Positions 22,561 to 33,797 of a stretch of 64,000 nt of DNA are shown piece after piece. Source of the stretch: Mytilus trossulus (lineage: Eukaryota; Mollusca; Bivalvia; Mytilida; Mytilidae). Below the pieces are notes generated by a model. That model worked only from the letters and a program-made list of their open reading frames with translations, ran no database searches and was not told where the DNA came from. Position numbers and translations under genes: made by a program. Location: the NCBI RefSeq assembly GCF_036588685.1, contig NW_026963311.1:1302001-1366000 (forward strand), read 5' to 3'. Each line of letters begins with the position of its first letter. The stretch's first letter is position 1.

Positions 22561-22976
22561 TATGTCGACATCTTTATATCATAGTAACACTGCTTTTTGA
22601 TAGGTATTGAAGATTACATGATGATTTAAATGGCAAGCGTTATATAAAGTATATAATGTATCTTTAACATGATTATAAAATTGATATATGATTCCTTGGA
22701 ATGCACATAAAATTCAAAATAATGATTTAACATGATCGAAAGATGTTAAAAAGTCCAAAAACAAAATATTATAAAAGATACAAACACTCTTTAAATTTTT
22801 CTAAAAACTTTAAATTTCATCCTTGACATTAATACTTTTGCAAGGTCTGATAAAAATTAAAACGTAAAATCTAATTGAGTTTGCAGATTTTTTTTCTTGG
22901 TCAACAGGTACATGTACACTTGTAAATGATATAATCTGAGATAATGGTTTTGTAACATGTTTAATATAAAAAAAAA

Positions 22977-23107
22977 AAGAAGATGTGGTATGATTGCCAA
23001 TGAGACAACTGTCCACAGGAGACCAAAATAACACAGAAATCAACAACTATAGGTCAACGTACAGCCTTCAACAATGAGCAAAGCCCATACCGCATAGTCA
23101 GCTATTA
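22977..23107 (+). repeat. Dispersed repeat D ('agatgtggtatgattgccaa')
   Basis: Shares 'gattgccaatgagacaact', 'caacaactatagg' and 'gcatagtcagcta' with an inverted copy at 47,336-47,495, a fragment at 53,445-53,515 and the right edge of the window (63,948-64,000). Confidence 0.7.
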
Positions 23108-23916
23108 AGTACGTTTCATCACATACTACACACAGTATTGTATTGACACAGTCCTAGACCGAAATAACATTCGGGTTCAATCGGGAAAAGAGGGGGGTCA
23201 TCTTATTTGATGGATCTTACCCAAATAGAAATTAAACCAAACGACACCAATCGTGAACAAACAAAGGAGTTACTGGAACTTACCTTGTTCATCCCTAACT
23301 CATTCAAAATGAATCGAAGGAATCGTCAAATAATGCCTACAGATAAAACCAAAACCATGCATTTATCAATTACGAGCAGAAGAAGCATATATATATTTGG
23401 ATCATATGGGGACATTTACGATCTCACAATAACTGTTAAACCAAGACGCATGTATGCGCCTGTCACAAGTCAGGTACTTTTAACCTTTGTTAGTCTTGTG
23501 TGTGTGTGTGTTGTTTTATAATTTCGGTTTATTTGGATGCCTCGGAGTTTATGTTGGCGTCCATTTCACTCAACTTGTATATGAAATAAGTTCGTGTAGG
23601 ATTTTATCGCTGCATTAGAGACCTTTTGACCGCCTATGGCAATTTACTGCATCTTGATCGGTTTGTTGTTAATCTAACAAATTCCTAGATTCCGTTCTCT
23701 ATTATTTTATATTTAATGTATGACATGAGCACTTTGTTGATTATAGGTTATTAGAAAAATGCACATGGAGTTTCTAAGACAAGACGATCATGCCATATAT
23801 ATACTTTACATGTAGCATTTGATTTTGAGTTATATGATATAAATGGGCAACGTATTACAACCTCTATGTAAATTGTTGATTTTAGAATATTTTTGTATTT
23901 CAACTTCCAGCATAAA
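23108..23916. other. No gene recognised; one unassigned frame
   Basis: A plus-strand ATG frame of 104 codons (23,207-23,521) has mixed composition but no domain I know, and it ends in a TG-repeat. From about 23,785 the sequence aligns with 5,560-5,700. Confidence 0.4.
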
Positions 23917-24361
23917 ATAGAATCATATTCAAAACAGTGTGGTACTGGCCATTGATTGACGACCTAAATTATCCCATTGACTGGGACAGATTAGGTGAAC
24001 GTTTGTCTTTAACGACCATTGCTCACTTCTTACTTATTATAGAATTTAAACTGTGGGGTCACCAAAGGTTCTTAACGCCTTTAATAATAAAATAATTAAA
24101 AATTATTCAGGAATAACCTTTATGTTTTGATTTATATTATTAATATAAATCAACAGATCGTATTATTCCGGATTCGTTTTTCGAATTGCTTTATTTAGGT
24201 GTTGAGAACCTTTGGTGACCCCACAGATTCAGTGTCTTTAACAAGTACATAGTGAGCAGTGATTGTTACCGACAAACGTTCACCTAATCTGTCCCAGTCA
24301 ATGGGATAATTTAGACCGTCAATCAATGGCCAGGACCACACTGTTTTGAATATGATTCTAT
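23917..24361. mobile_element. 445-bp palindromic (foldback) element with long inverted arms
   Basis: The left arm begins 'atagaatcatattc' and runs to about 24,080. The right arm, about 24,205-24,361, is its inverse and ends 'gaatatgattctat'. Matching blocks include 'aacagtgtggt', 'ccattgattgacg', 'tatcccattgactggg', 'agattaggtgaacgtttgtc' and 'tggggtcaccaaaggttct'. The arms are about 160 bp and differ at a few positions; the centre is AT-rich with no coding capacity. It is absent from the paralogous site near 5,700. Confidence 0.8.
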
Positions 24362-24459
24362 AAGATATATATGAAAATGGGGTCTAATGAGCCTTTTCTT
24401 ACCATTTTTTCAATCGTTTCTAAAAGACACACTACAGGCCTACTCATAAAACAAGGAGC

Positions 24460-25702
24460 TCAAACATGATTTATTATTGTGCTTATATATCATAATTTAT
24501 AAGAAACAAATAGAGGACCAGTGGTCGAGGGCATGCAATGAAACCTTCGTTTTATTTGCGTATGCCTATTTCAAATATATTCCTACGCTATAAAATTAGG
24601 AAGTCAATAAGACATCTATATATCAACCAGAGATCAAAGAATGAAGATGTAAATAAATATAGGTCATTGTACAACGCAATATCAGCTTTAAAAGGTAACA
24701 ACATGACAAAATATGATTTACTAGTATGTTAAAAACAATGAAAACAAACAATTTCAATGTGACTATCCCAAGTCAGGAATCTGTAACTCGGTGGTTGTAG
24801 TTTGTTGCTGTATATCATATTTGTTTTCGTTATTTGTACATACATCAGATCGTTAGTTTTCGTGATAGAATTGTTTTACATTTTCATTCCAGTGTCTTTA
24901 ATATATTATGTACTATATATGCAATATATAATGTTTTGTTCTGCGTTGAAGCCTGTTTGGTAACCTATAACAATTAGTTGCTAAGTCAATTGGTCTATGA
25001 TCGCATGAGCTCAAAAAGACTACATCGCGGCGATAGCTTACTCGAATTGAATTACAGGCTCCAGCACGACTTGGGACAAGCACATATACACACATATGGG
25101 TCATCCATGCAAGCACATAATGAGTCTTGTAACGATATATGCTTACTTGCATGAAATAAATTTGTTACCAATTATATAACATGAATTTCAAAATTAAACT
25201 GGAAAAAAGAAGTCTCCGAGCTTCCACAAATATTTCTCTCCTCCTTTTCCCCTTACATGATATGTTTATCCATGCACAACCCATGTTCAAAACCGTACAG
25301 TTTGTTTGCTGATGATATAAATCTTAATCAAAGTAAAATCCCATTTAACAATATTGTAATTTGTACTATTCTCATGATAACTATATAACGATGAATGTAT
25401 ATACATTGTAATGTTATCAGTTTTACGTGAATCTGATGCACGTATCTAATCAACTAAATATATAATATCTATTGTATAGTGCAATTTGATATAGCATTAT
25501 AGTTTTAAACGTAATATGCATGAGCTAGTTTCCAAATGCTTGATGATGATCTGATTTTATCACAATAATATTAAATATAAAAGTCATTTCCAAGGTCATG
25601 TTGAACATCTTATAAATAGTATGTTCATTTCCTTCAATATCATGTACAATGTATGAGTTATCGTATAAAATATACAAACAAATGTGTTAATAAAATACTT
25701 AC
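24460..25702. other. Right copy of the duplicated USP intron, no gene seen
   Basis: Aligns in part with 5,815-6,070. No exon was recognised. Confidence 0.4.
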
Positions 25703-25784
25703 ATTTAAAAGCATATTTGGAATGTTCGCTTCCATCCATAGCTATGACCACATTTTTACCTCCCGTTTTTGCTTCCTCTGTCAT
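25703..25784 (-). CDS. USP gene 2, exon 1
   Basis: The minus-strand ATG at 25,784 opens 27 codons, MTEEAKTGGKNVVIAMDGSE and then HSKYAFK, plus one base before the donor GTAAGTATT. 'VVIAMDGSEHS' is the first strand and nucleotide-site turn of the USP fold. The split-codon phase equals that of exon 1 in genes 1 and 3. The upstream 300 bp align with the flank of gene 1 exon 1, so the promoter was duplicated with the exon. Gene 2 adds five N-terminal residues relative to gene 1. Linkage to the exons at 18.7-19.7 kb is inferred from order, strand and phase. Confidence 0.8.
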
Positions 25785-25951
25785 TTTTAAAACTCAGAAT
25801 ATCTAAAAAGTTTATATATGTGCAGTCACTGATAATTTACATGTAAATAAAAGATATCGTCACCTCAGTATATAAACTTGTCCTCGATGCGAAATCACGG
25901 TCCAGATGACGACACGATTTAAATGACACTAACCGTGTAAATTTCAAAATA

Positions 25952-26000
25952 GTTGAAACAGAGACATATAATACATTGTATTATATGTCTCTGGTTGAAA
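25952..26000. mobile_element. 35-bp palindrome flanked by 7-bp direct repeats
   Basis: Two 17-bp perfect arms (25,959-25,975 and 25,977-25,993; CAGAGACATATAATACA and its complement) surround a single T. GTTGAAA occurs directly on both sides (25,952-25,958 and 25,994-26,000). The paralogous flank of gene 1 (near 7,710-7,735) lacks both the palindrome and the second repeat. Confidence 0.8.
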
Positions 26001-26223
26001 TAAACAAACGGGATTTTATTACATCTGTGTATTGGTGTCCCCAACATCAGTAAAATTGATTAATACTGTGTGCATTAAATCGATTGTATTTACATACAAA
26101 CATTTCTAAATACACTTAAAACTGATCGTCAACTTCTTATTAGACTAAACAGATATTCGCTTGCGGTTATTTTCAAGGCATGTCGTGGACAGGGGCTAGT
26201 ATTACAAATCCCTTCTTAATTTT

Positions 26224-26340
26224 CGATTACAAAAGACGCATCAGTGACGCTCGAATAAAAAAGTTGAAAAGGGCCAAATCGAAGCTGAAGAGCATTAAGA
26301 ACCCAAAATTCCGAAAGAGTTCGCCAAATACAGCTTAATT
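26224..26340 (-). mobile_element. Degraded retrozyme fragment
   Basis: On the minus strand the core reads CTGATGC instead of CTGATGA and helix II no longer pairs; GAAA is kept. 'agctgaagagcattaagaac' and 'ccaaatacagctta' match the array unit body. The bases to 26,825 contain nothing else recognised. Confidence 0.65.
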
Positions 26341-26825
26341 ACCACTTTAGTGTTTCCATTAAAACAGATCTAGAAGTGGGTTTTTTTACGTTTTCTATCT
26401 GTTAACTTTCCAAAAATGTTATTAGCTGTGAAGTTTTAATCAAAGAACTGTTTTTAAAATTAGTTCTGTTAATAGACTACAAACTGTGCTTCTTTCAACA
26501 TTTATTTCCTTCGGATTCCATCAGTTTTTATTGTTTCCGACTTTGAAGACTATTAAGCCTCTTATAGTATAGTTTGCTAACCAATGTTTTCACTCTATTC
26601 ATGTAGGTGATGAAACAGTTTAGTTTTTTTATATATAGACTTACACATTCCAAACCACAAAACTCCCTTTTTTAGCAAAGCTAAGTTTATTAGAACACCG
26701 TTTTACGTTTTCATCATCGCTTCGCTTCTTACATAAATGGTCATTGCTTATTTAGTCAGTTTGCAGCGGCCAATATTACATGAATTAACATAAGAAAAGA
26801 TTTGTACATAAAACAGCTTTTATAA

Positions 26826-27461
26826 AATTGAGAATGGAAATGGGGAATGTGTCAAAGAGACAACAACCCGACCAAATAAAAAAAACAACAGCAGAAGGTC
26901 ACCAACAGGTCTTCAATGTAGCGAGAAATTCCCGCACCCGGAGGCGTCCTTCAGCTGGCCCCTAAACAGATATATACTAGTTCAGTTATAATGAACGCCA
27001 TACTAATTTCCAAATTGTACACAAGAAACTAAAATTAAAATAATACAAGACTAAAAAAGGCCAGAGGCTCCTGACTTGGGACAGGCGCAAAAATGCGGCG
27101 GGGTTAAACATGTTTGTGAGATCTCAACCCTCCCCCTATACCTCTAACCAATGTAGAAAAGTAAACGCATAACAATACGTACATTAAAATTCAGCTCAAG
27201 AGAAGTCCGAGTCTGATGTCAGAAGATGTAACCAAAGAAAATAAATAAAATGACAATAATACATAAATAACAACAGACTACTAGCAGTTAACTGACATGC
27301 CAGCTCCAGACTTCAATTAAACTGACTGAAAGATTATGATTTCATCATATGAACATCAGGAACAATCCTTCCCGTTAGGGGTTTAGTATCATACCATCAT
27401 AACATATATGAGAAGAGCATAACCCGTGTCATGCCAACAACTGTTTTTAGAATAAATGTGT
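26826..27461 (-). repeat. PLE-B 3' untranslated region
   Basis: Lies directly after the PLE-B stop codon and is repeated as a solo copy at 12,455-13,115, with a shorter piece at 39,279-39,455. Confidence 0.75.
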
Positions 27462-28835
27462 TTAGTTCCGACGCAAAGACCTTATCAGTGACTCAATATT
27501 AACGCCAAAATATGCAATCTTTAATGACTTGAACACAGTATCGTAATTATATCCCTTCTTAATAAGTCTATTCAAAGGTTTTGTAAGTTTCTGAGGTGAA
27601 TACTGACACCTTTGTGCTTTATAAAGAATATTTCCATAAAAAATTGGATGTGAAATACCTGAACGTATAAGAAGTCTGCATGTTGAGCTATATTTACGAA
27701 TGATGTCTTTATACCGATGATAAAATTTAGTAAATGTTTTGACTAGTTTGTGATATCGAAAACCCTGGTGTAATAATTTTTCAGTAATACATAAATTTCT
27801 CTCGTTAAAATCTAAAACATTGTTACATACACGAGCGAATCGTACAAGTTGAGATATATAAACACCGTAAGATGGTGACAAGGGAACGTCACCATCTAAA
27901 AACGGATAATTAACGATAGGAAATGAAAAATCATCCCTTTTATCATAAATTTTAGTATTCAGCTTTCCGTTAGTGATATAGATATCAAGATCGAGGAAAG
28001 GGCAGTGGTCATTGTTAGTATTAGCTTTATTTAAAGTAAGTTCAACAGGATAAATTTCATTAATATACATACTGAAGTCGTCATTATTGAGAGCCAAAAT
28101 ATCATCCAAATATCTAAAAGTTTTATTAAAGGAGTAGGTCCGGTAAGGACCGATTTTGGCCTCAAATTTAAGTTTTATCTGACGAAAGATTTTGACCACT
28201 CTTTAAACACTTAAGTGTCTATTTCATATGATTCAATTAATTTATGTGCAAGATTTTAACTTATTTAGTCATTAAAAACGGTCCGATTCAAGCTCAAATA
28301 TGAAAAATCTACCAAATATGCGAAAAAATGTCACTTTTCAGATGGTTTTTGTCCAAAACAAAAGTGGCCGCATCCGTGTTCATCCTCAATCTTTACATAT
28401 GTTATGTATTATCATCAAATACAACTTCCATTTCAATATTTTGGATGAACACGAATGCGGCCACTTTCGTTTTACCCGGAAACTGTCTAAAATTTAACTA
28501 AAATGCTGGAATTGTGAAGATTTCAGTAATTTAGCACGACTTCATGGTGCTAGTACCCAATATATGTGCATTGTATTGGCAAAAACAGCCCATTTTTATG
28601 TAGCAGAACCATTCTACTTTCCAATAACCAAGAAAAAGTTTAAAATTTAACAATTTTGTAAAACTGTAATATTTTGGGGCCAAAAAGAGGTCTTACTGAA
28701 CCTACTCCTTTGTTTATCAGATGTTGTTTTGATGGGTCTTTGATTATTTTTGTCATAAATTGTAACTCATAACAATACAAAAAGAGGTCCGCAATAAGTG
28801 GTGCACAGTTAGTCCCCATTATACTTACTTTGGAA
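27462..28835 (-). pseudogene. Penelope-like reverse transcriptase (PLE-B), interrupted by a MITE and 5' truncated
   Basis: On the minus strand the coding fragment starts near 28,835 with 'MGTNCAPLIADLFLY' (reverse-transcriptase block before the catalytic YxDD). It is interrupted at 28,708-28,131 by a MITE and resumes with 'TFRYLDDILALNN' (catalytic YLDD). It then runs through the thumb-like region to a stop at 27,462, with the C-terminal phrase 'LIKKGYNYDTVFKSLKIAYF'. Upstream of 28,835 the frame is lost, so the palm motif with the first catalytic Asp is missing. No GIY-YIG domain follows. Its protein is clearly related to but distinct from PLE-A. Confidence 0.75.
28131..28708. mobile_element. 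MITE inserted in the PLE-B reverse transcriptase
   Basis: Inverted ends of about 21 bp: left 'ggagtaggtccggtaagga', right the inverse of 'ggagtaggttcagtaagac'. Removing it rejoins host codons on both sides, where Asn-Lys is present twice (AACAAA and AATAAA), consistent with a short target duplication. Inside is a second hairpin: 'gtggccgcatccgtgttcatcc' type arms at 28,363-28,388 and 28,443-28,468. A partial second copy is at 63,359-63,680. Confidence 0.75.
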
Positions 28836-30598
28836 ACACTTAATTGAGGCAGTGAAAATATACATATACCATACCACTTCTATGCATTATGAATACTCGA
28901 AGTGATTGAAAAAGGTATTAAAACATATTTGCTATTCTTTATTCTTTAAAATCAACGGTAATATTGAAATCAATTGAATGAAAAAGGATTATAAATTCGC
29001 GAATCTTAAACCATTAAACATGATGAAGCATGAACAGAAACATCGAGGCAACATGCAGCTCTCCACAAACATCCATATCATACGTTAATCTGTAATTCTG
29101 GTTTTGAAAAATTGGAATTTCAAATAGAATTTTGAGGCTCCCAAAAAAACTGTGTCAACTGCAGCAACTTTTTCCTATATTTTGAAATAATTACTCTTTT
29201 GCGCTTTTGTGTTGGTGGGTCTTTTTTATTTACCTTCATTTGCCTTTATTGTGCATTGTTGTCAGACATTATCTTCACTTAACACGTTCAAAAGTCTAAA
29301 GTTGAGTTAATCATCACAAACGAAGCGAAACTACATTGGAGACTGCATGTTTAACAAGGTAGATATAGGCCAAACCTGCTAAAGTAAATTTTATCTGTCG
29401 GAGTTGTACGGTACATGTACCATTTACCAGAAGCCAATAACTAATTAGACATACATGTATATATACGCTGTAGAAAATTCTCAATGCCAAAGCATTCAAT
29501 TTCGCTCATCGTCTGTTGAATCAAGGTAAGATATGACATCACAACAGTAAATCAAGGTCAACTATACTGTTTGTACATTGCTTTTTAATGTTTATTATCA
29601 GGAATGCTCGGATGAAAAATCTAATTGTTGCAAAATCACATCGCGTTTAAAAATACCATTACAATCAACAAGAACGATCGCCGCGAAGAAAAAAATCAAT
29701 TATTCACTTGACTGCATACAACAAGTTTTATAACAAACATACTGACAATAGTACAACATAATAATCAACAAATTAAATATTAATTATATTCCTTGTTTCG
29801 CTTTTCCAGGATAAGATAATATAAAAGCAGTTCATTTTGTAAGTGTTAACAAATAAAAGAGATTTTGAGACTCGGATGAATTGACGATCTAAAAGGAGGT
29901 GGGGCCGGGGCGTACTGCTCTCTAAACTTCATCCCACCCCTGACTCCGGCGCCACTAGTCTTACTTAAATGACTCGCTTTCATATTAAAAGAAACATCAT
30001 ATCGCAATTGTTTCAACTTCAATCAATTATAAAAAGATACAGTTTTTAATGTTTTATTCAAATGTAATTTAAAATGTATAATGAATAATGAAAAACAATC
30101 CTTGATTGTTCAAAAATATTATAACTACCCTGGGAAATTTCTTAAACGAAATTAATCATCAGAAATCGTTACACTTTTATTACTTCTATCGAATCTATCT
30201 TTTGTCCTCCATTCCCAGAAGTATCCATCAAACTTGATGCAATCAAATAAAACCTATTTGTAATTAAAAGCAAATGGTAAATGTAACATGTACATATGAT
30301 GGCTTATAATTTAATGATATCTCATTCTATGACCTGCGTCCAAAGCCACTTGTCTCTAGAAAAAAAATTCTTTATACTTTCATATATTCTTTTAAAGTAT
30401 TTGATTTACATATTCATGTGCCTATGTTGGCGTTGCAGGCGAGAGAGACAACAAACCTGTCATGTAGTTTCTGATATAAACGTACATGTATGTAGATAAT
30501 ACAATACAACGTAATAAATGATACAAAATGGGAAAATTTGTAACATAAACTGCGTATTAATTGATAAATTAGGTCTTCAGAGATAAATAATTACATTA
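28836..30598. other. Intergenic, no gene seen
   Basis: AT-rich, with short frames lacking domain character. The part nearest 30,598 should be the 3' untranslated region of USP gene 3; an AATAAA on the minus strand near 30,176 is a possible polyadenylation signal. Confidence 0.4.
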
Positions 30599-30805
30599 TT
30601 AATTGTTACACAAGTCCTTTTTCACAATAAGGACAGGCACTTTTGAATGATGTACTAAAAATGAACTAACACTACCCATAACACCTAAACGCGTTTTATT
30701 TCGTCCTCGATTTCCGGTTACGATACAGTCTACATTTTCTTCGTTGGCTACTTTAAGAATTTGTTCTTTTGGGTCTCCTAGTTTCCGCACAATTTTTCCT
30801 GAAAT
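30599..30805 (-). CDS. USP gene 3, exon 4 (C-terminal)
   Basis: The acceptor 'ttttgtag' precedes 30,805; the frame begins I-S-G-K-I-V-R-K-L-G-D-P and ends at TAA (30,601-30,599), 68 codons. It contains the USP ATP signature G-x2-G-x9-G-S as 'GNRGRNKTRLGVMGS', then 'SSFLVHHSKVPVLIV', the last helix and strand. A nearer AG seven bases downstream would break the phase left by exon 3, which is why the first AG was chosen. With exons 1-3 it gives a 154-residue protein, a normal length for a single-domain USP. Confidence 0.88.
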   Translation of the reverse strand: MSGKIVRKLGDPKEQILKVANEENVDCIVTGNRGRNKTRLGVMGSVSSFLVHHSKVPVLIVKKDLCNN

Positions 30806-32117
30806 CTACAAAATTAGAAACTTGTTGCATTTTAAACAGCACAGACAAAGACGATATATTGCTAAAAACCAAATATTTTCTACGCAAATCGTGAAAAATA
30901 AACCTGTCCATTGGCAATACAGTCATCCTTTTTACCAATTTTAAAATATTTATAAAAAAAAATGAAATCTATAGCCGAAATAAAGCATATTTATGTAAAC
31001 CCAAATGAGGCTGATATATTAAATAATAGATCTAAATATCCGTAGCACACGTCTGGAAATTGACACAAAAAGTTGCACTTTATGCAATTAGAAAAAAATA
31101 TCTAGATCATAGAAAATTCGGTTTTATGATAAACGTCATAAGGACTTTTCATTCATAAATTAGTACAGCAAGGTTTCTATTATTTGAGTAATAGAAGAAG
31201 TATAGTTCTTTCTACCTTCCCAATACCTATAAATTCATAGAAAAATACAATAAAAAAAACCGTGTGCTGATAAATAATAATGTACATAAAACAAAAACAA
31301 GTTACATCCAACCGATTAGGGGAAAAAAAAACTCCATTTTTAGGCACAGGCTAAATATATATAATAATTATGCTTAGTCTGATAAATTAAATGAGAATTC
31401 TTTTGCTTTTAATATCTGATATATTATATTTCAAAGCATTTTAAAAGTATTTATTTGCAACATTTTGATTTTTTTAAGCCCCAAATGTTGATAGCTGAAA
31501 TTTTTCAATTTTAACGTCAAATTTTAACACGCAATGTTGAATATAGAACTTAATATACTGTCTATAATATACACTATCCTATTGCCATGCAACTTTGTAA
31601 ACAGTCTCATATTTTGTTAAGCTTAGGTCATGCCAAGTTTTATTAAGATTGGTCAACTTTTTCTATCCTAAGAGACGAAATCAGGAAATATAGAATCTGT
31701 ACTTTGACAACTTCCCTGAATGATTTAATGGTGTCAATTTGTCAAATTGCATGAAACTAAAGGATTTAAACTTTTATTTGATAGAAATTCTGCAAAAACG
31801 ACCAATTTTGGCATTATGTGGTCAAAATAAGCATTTCATAGCTTTTTCAATTTTGATACTTAGGTGGCATTCTGACTTTCTATTCGAGAGGTTTTTATGT
31901 GTCAATATTTCTGTTGCGAGGCTTTAATCCAGTTATTTTACTTATTTCTGATTTCTGAATCTACAGAAAAGAATATTATCTCAGACAATTTGTGCAAAAT
32001 GTGTTGTATAAATGAACCTCGTCCAACGCCCTGCTTGGATCAAGTTCAATGTGAGGAGCTTGGTACTAAAAAGTTGAACTCCATAATAAAGACCACATGA
32101 TCAATCAAGTGACTTAC

Positions 32118-32224
32118 TTTTTCCCTTTTCAGATGTTCATGTAGTCGCGCCAAAAGTAACCTCGTTTCTTGTTCGTGCTCTAATATCATTGTCTTGAGTT
32201 GATGTGTACATTTGGATATGAAAC
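32118..32224 (-). CDS. USP gene 3, exon 3
   Basis: The acceptor 'ttatgttccag' and donor GTAAGTCAC delimit 107 nt: two bases completing a Cys codon, then 35 codons (FISKCTHQLKTMILEHEQET and on). This is the long amphipathic helix preceding the nucleotide-binding half. Same length and phase as gene 2 exon 3. Confidence 0.87.
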
Positions 32225-32723
32225 CTGGAACATAAAATAACGCTAAAAAGCAATTGGTACACATATCTGCAACAAGCTTGTTCAAAATTTTAAATGGTTT
32301 TTCATTTAGAACAACCTACAGTTTAAGCTATCAGCGAATATTTGTTTTAACTCGGGCAACTCAGGCAAGGTCAAAACACTTCTTAAACGTGCCAAGAGTG
32401 TTGAATTTTCCCCACACAAAGAATCAGAACTATCGTCCGTTTTTTAACCGCAGACTTATATTTCCCGTTCACCCAAAACACACACCCTCTTATAGGTTAT
32501 TGCCAGACGTAAGAAGTCGTGAGAAGACCATTTTTTATACCCTAGACAACTTTTGTAGACACATGTCTCTAAACAGATATAAAACTAGGCCTTGGTGCGA
32601 ACGCACAATATGTATATTTACGACGTATTAAGAAAATACAAAAGAAATGAATGTAAATGGTTGAACACTACAGAACGATAGTATATGATTTACAGTACAA
32701 AATGAATATTTACAAATACTCAC

Positions 32724-32804
32724 ATGAAAGCTGTGACTGTGTCAATTCGGGACAGTGAACAAACACAACATAATCAGATGCTTGCCTTAAGTACTTTAGA
32801 TACC
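32724..32804 (-). CDS. USP gene 3, exon 2
   Basis: The acceptor 'attttaaacag' and donor GTGAGTATT delimit 81 nt: two bases completing a Trp codon, 26 codons, one base. The peptide 'YLKYLRQASDYVVFVHCPEL' is the typical USP first helix followed by the second strand with its 'VxxVH' end. It was found by using the phase left by exon 1. Confidence 0.87.
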
Positions 32805-33559
32805 CTGTTTAAAATACAACAATATCAAAGTGTCAACTTTTATGTCATAAATTTAACTGCTTAAACCCTTTGAAGTATGAAAGTCGAAAACACATGGAGT
32901 TTTATAGTGTTTTCATTATTTCGTATGAGATGTTAATTTTAATATTTTGATTGGTTATGAGTATTCTGTACAACGTCCATGTACATTTATTCTATTTTTC
33001 TTATTTACCATTTACTAGTATACAATTAGTAACACCATGTCCATGTATTGCATGTACATAAATAATAAGTTACGCTAGCATTCATGAAGTCGCAAATTTG
33101 ACTTCGGCGGCTTGTTCTGGTTACTGTTTATGTCGTGGGACGTCAGGGCGCTATTCGTTTAACGCTTTTTGTTGTGCTTCAGGGGAAAGTACAAATAAAT
33201 ATTTGATAGATTGAAAAATACCTAGCTATGTAATAATATATAGTAACTTGAATGTATACTAATCATCCCACATCCTGTCGATACTGTTTATTAAGATTTT
33301 GGCGTTTTAATTTGATAATGCTTTTCTGTTTCGGATATGGGGTAGCATCTATAACACAAAATCAGTACATGCACAAAAAATTACACAAAAATCAAAACGT
33401 TTTTACCGTTGATACTCTTGGGTGTGTTCTGATCTATTAGAATACATGATTTTAATAGTTCTAATGAACTATCTTTCAGTAGCTGCTTAAATTTGTTCTA
33501 AGTGAACGATGTGTTGTAACACCACTTTAACAGGTAAAGGGGGCACTCACAATCTCGTG

Positions 33560-33797
33560 GGGGCCTCGGAGGCCGAGTGGTCGAGGTAGTTACTACTGTA
33601 ATCACTAGCCGTTGTGAGTTCGAACCCCGTTCATGCGTGTGCACTCGACTCCAATTTTAATTGACTAGGATTGTCAGTTTTCCTATCGAAGGTCGGTGGT
33701 TTTCTCCGGGCACTTCGGTTTCCTTCACCAATAAAACTGGCCACCACGAAATAGCCTTAAAAGTGGTGTAAAACACCAAAAATCAAAATCAATCAAA
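33560..33797 (+). mobile_element. tRNA-derived SINE with 13-bp target duplication
   Basis: TCACAATCTCGTG occurs at 33,547-33,559 and 33,798-33,810, exactly flanking 238 bp. The 5' module is tRNA-like ('ggccgagtggtcgagg' A-box region, 'gagttcgaacccc' B box). It is followed by a body with 'ggtggttttctccgggcac' and 'caccaataaaactggcc', and a short (ATCAA)-type tail. The body resembles the V-SINE-type families described from molluscs; that assignment is from memory. Confidence 0.85.

Noticed and set aside
23207-23521. 104-codon plus-strand frame
   Set aside because: Mixed composition looks coding-like, but no domain, no clear splice sites, and it ends in a TG microsatellite. Homology search would decide.
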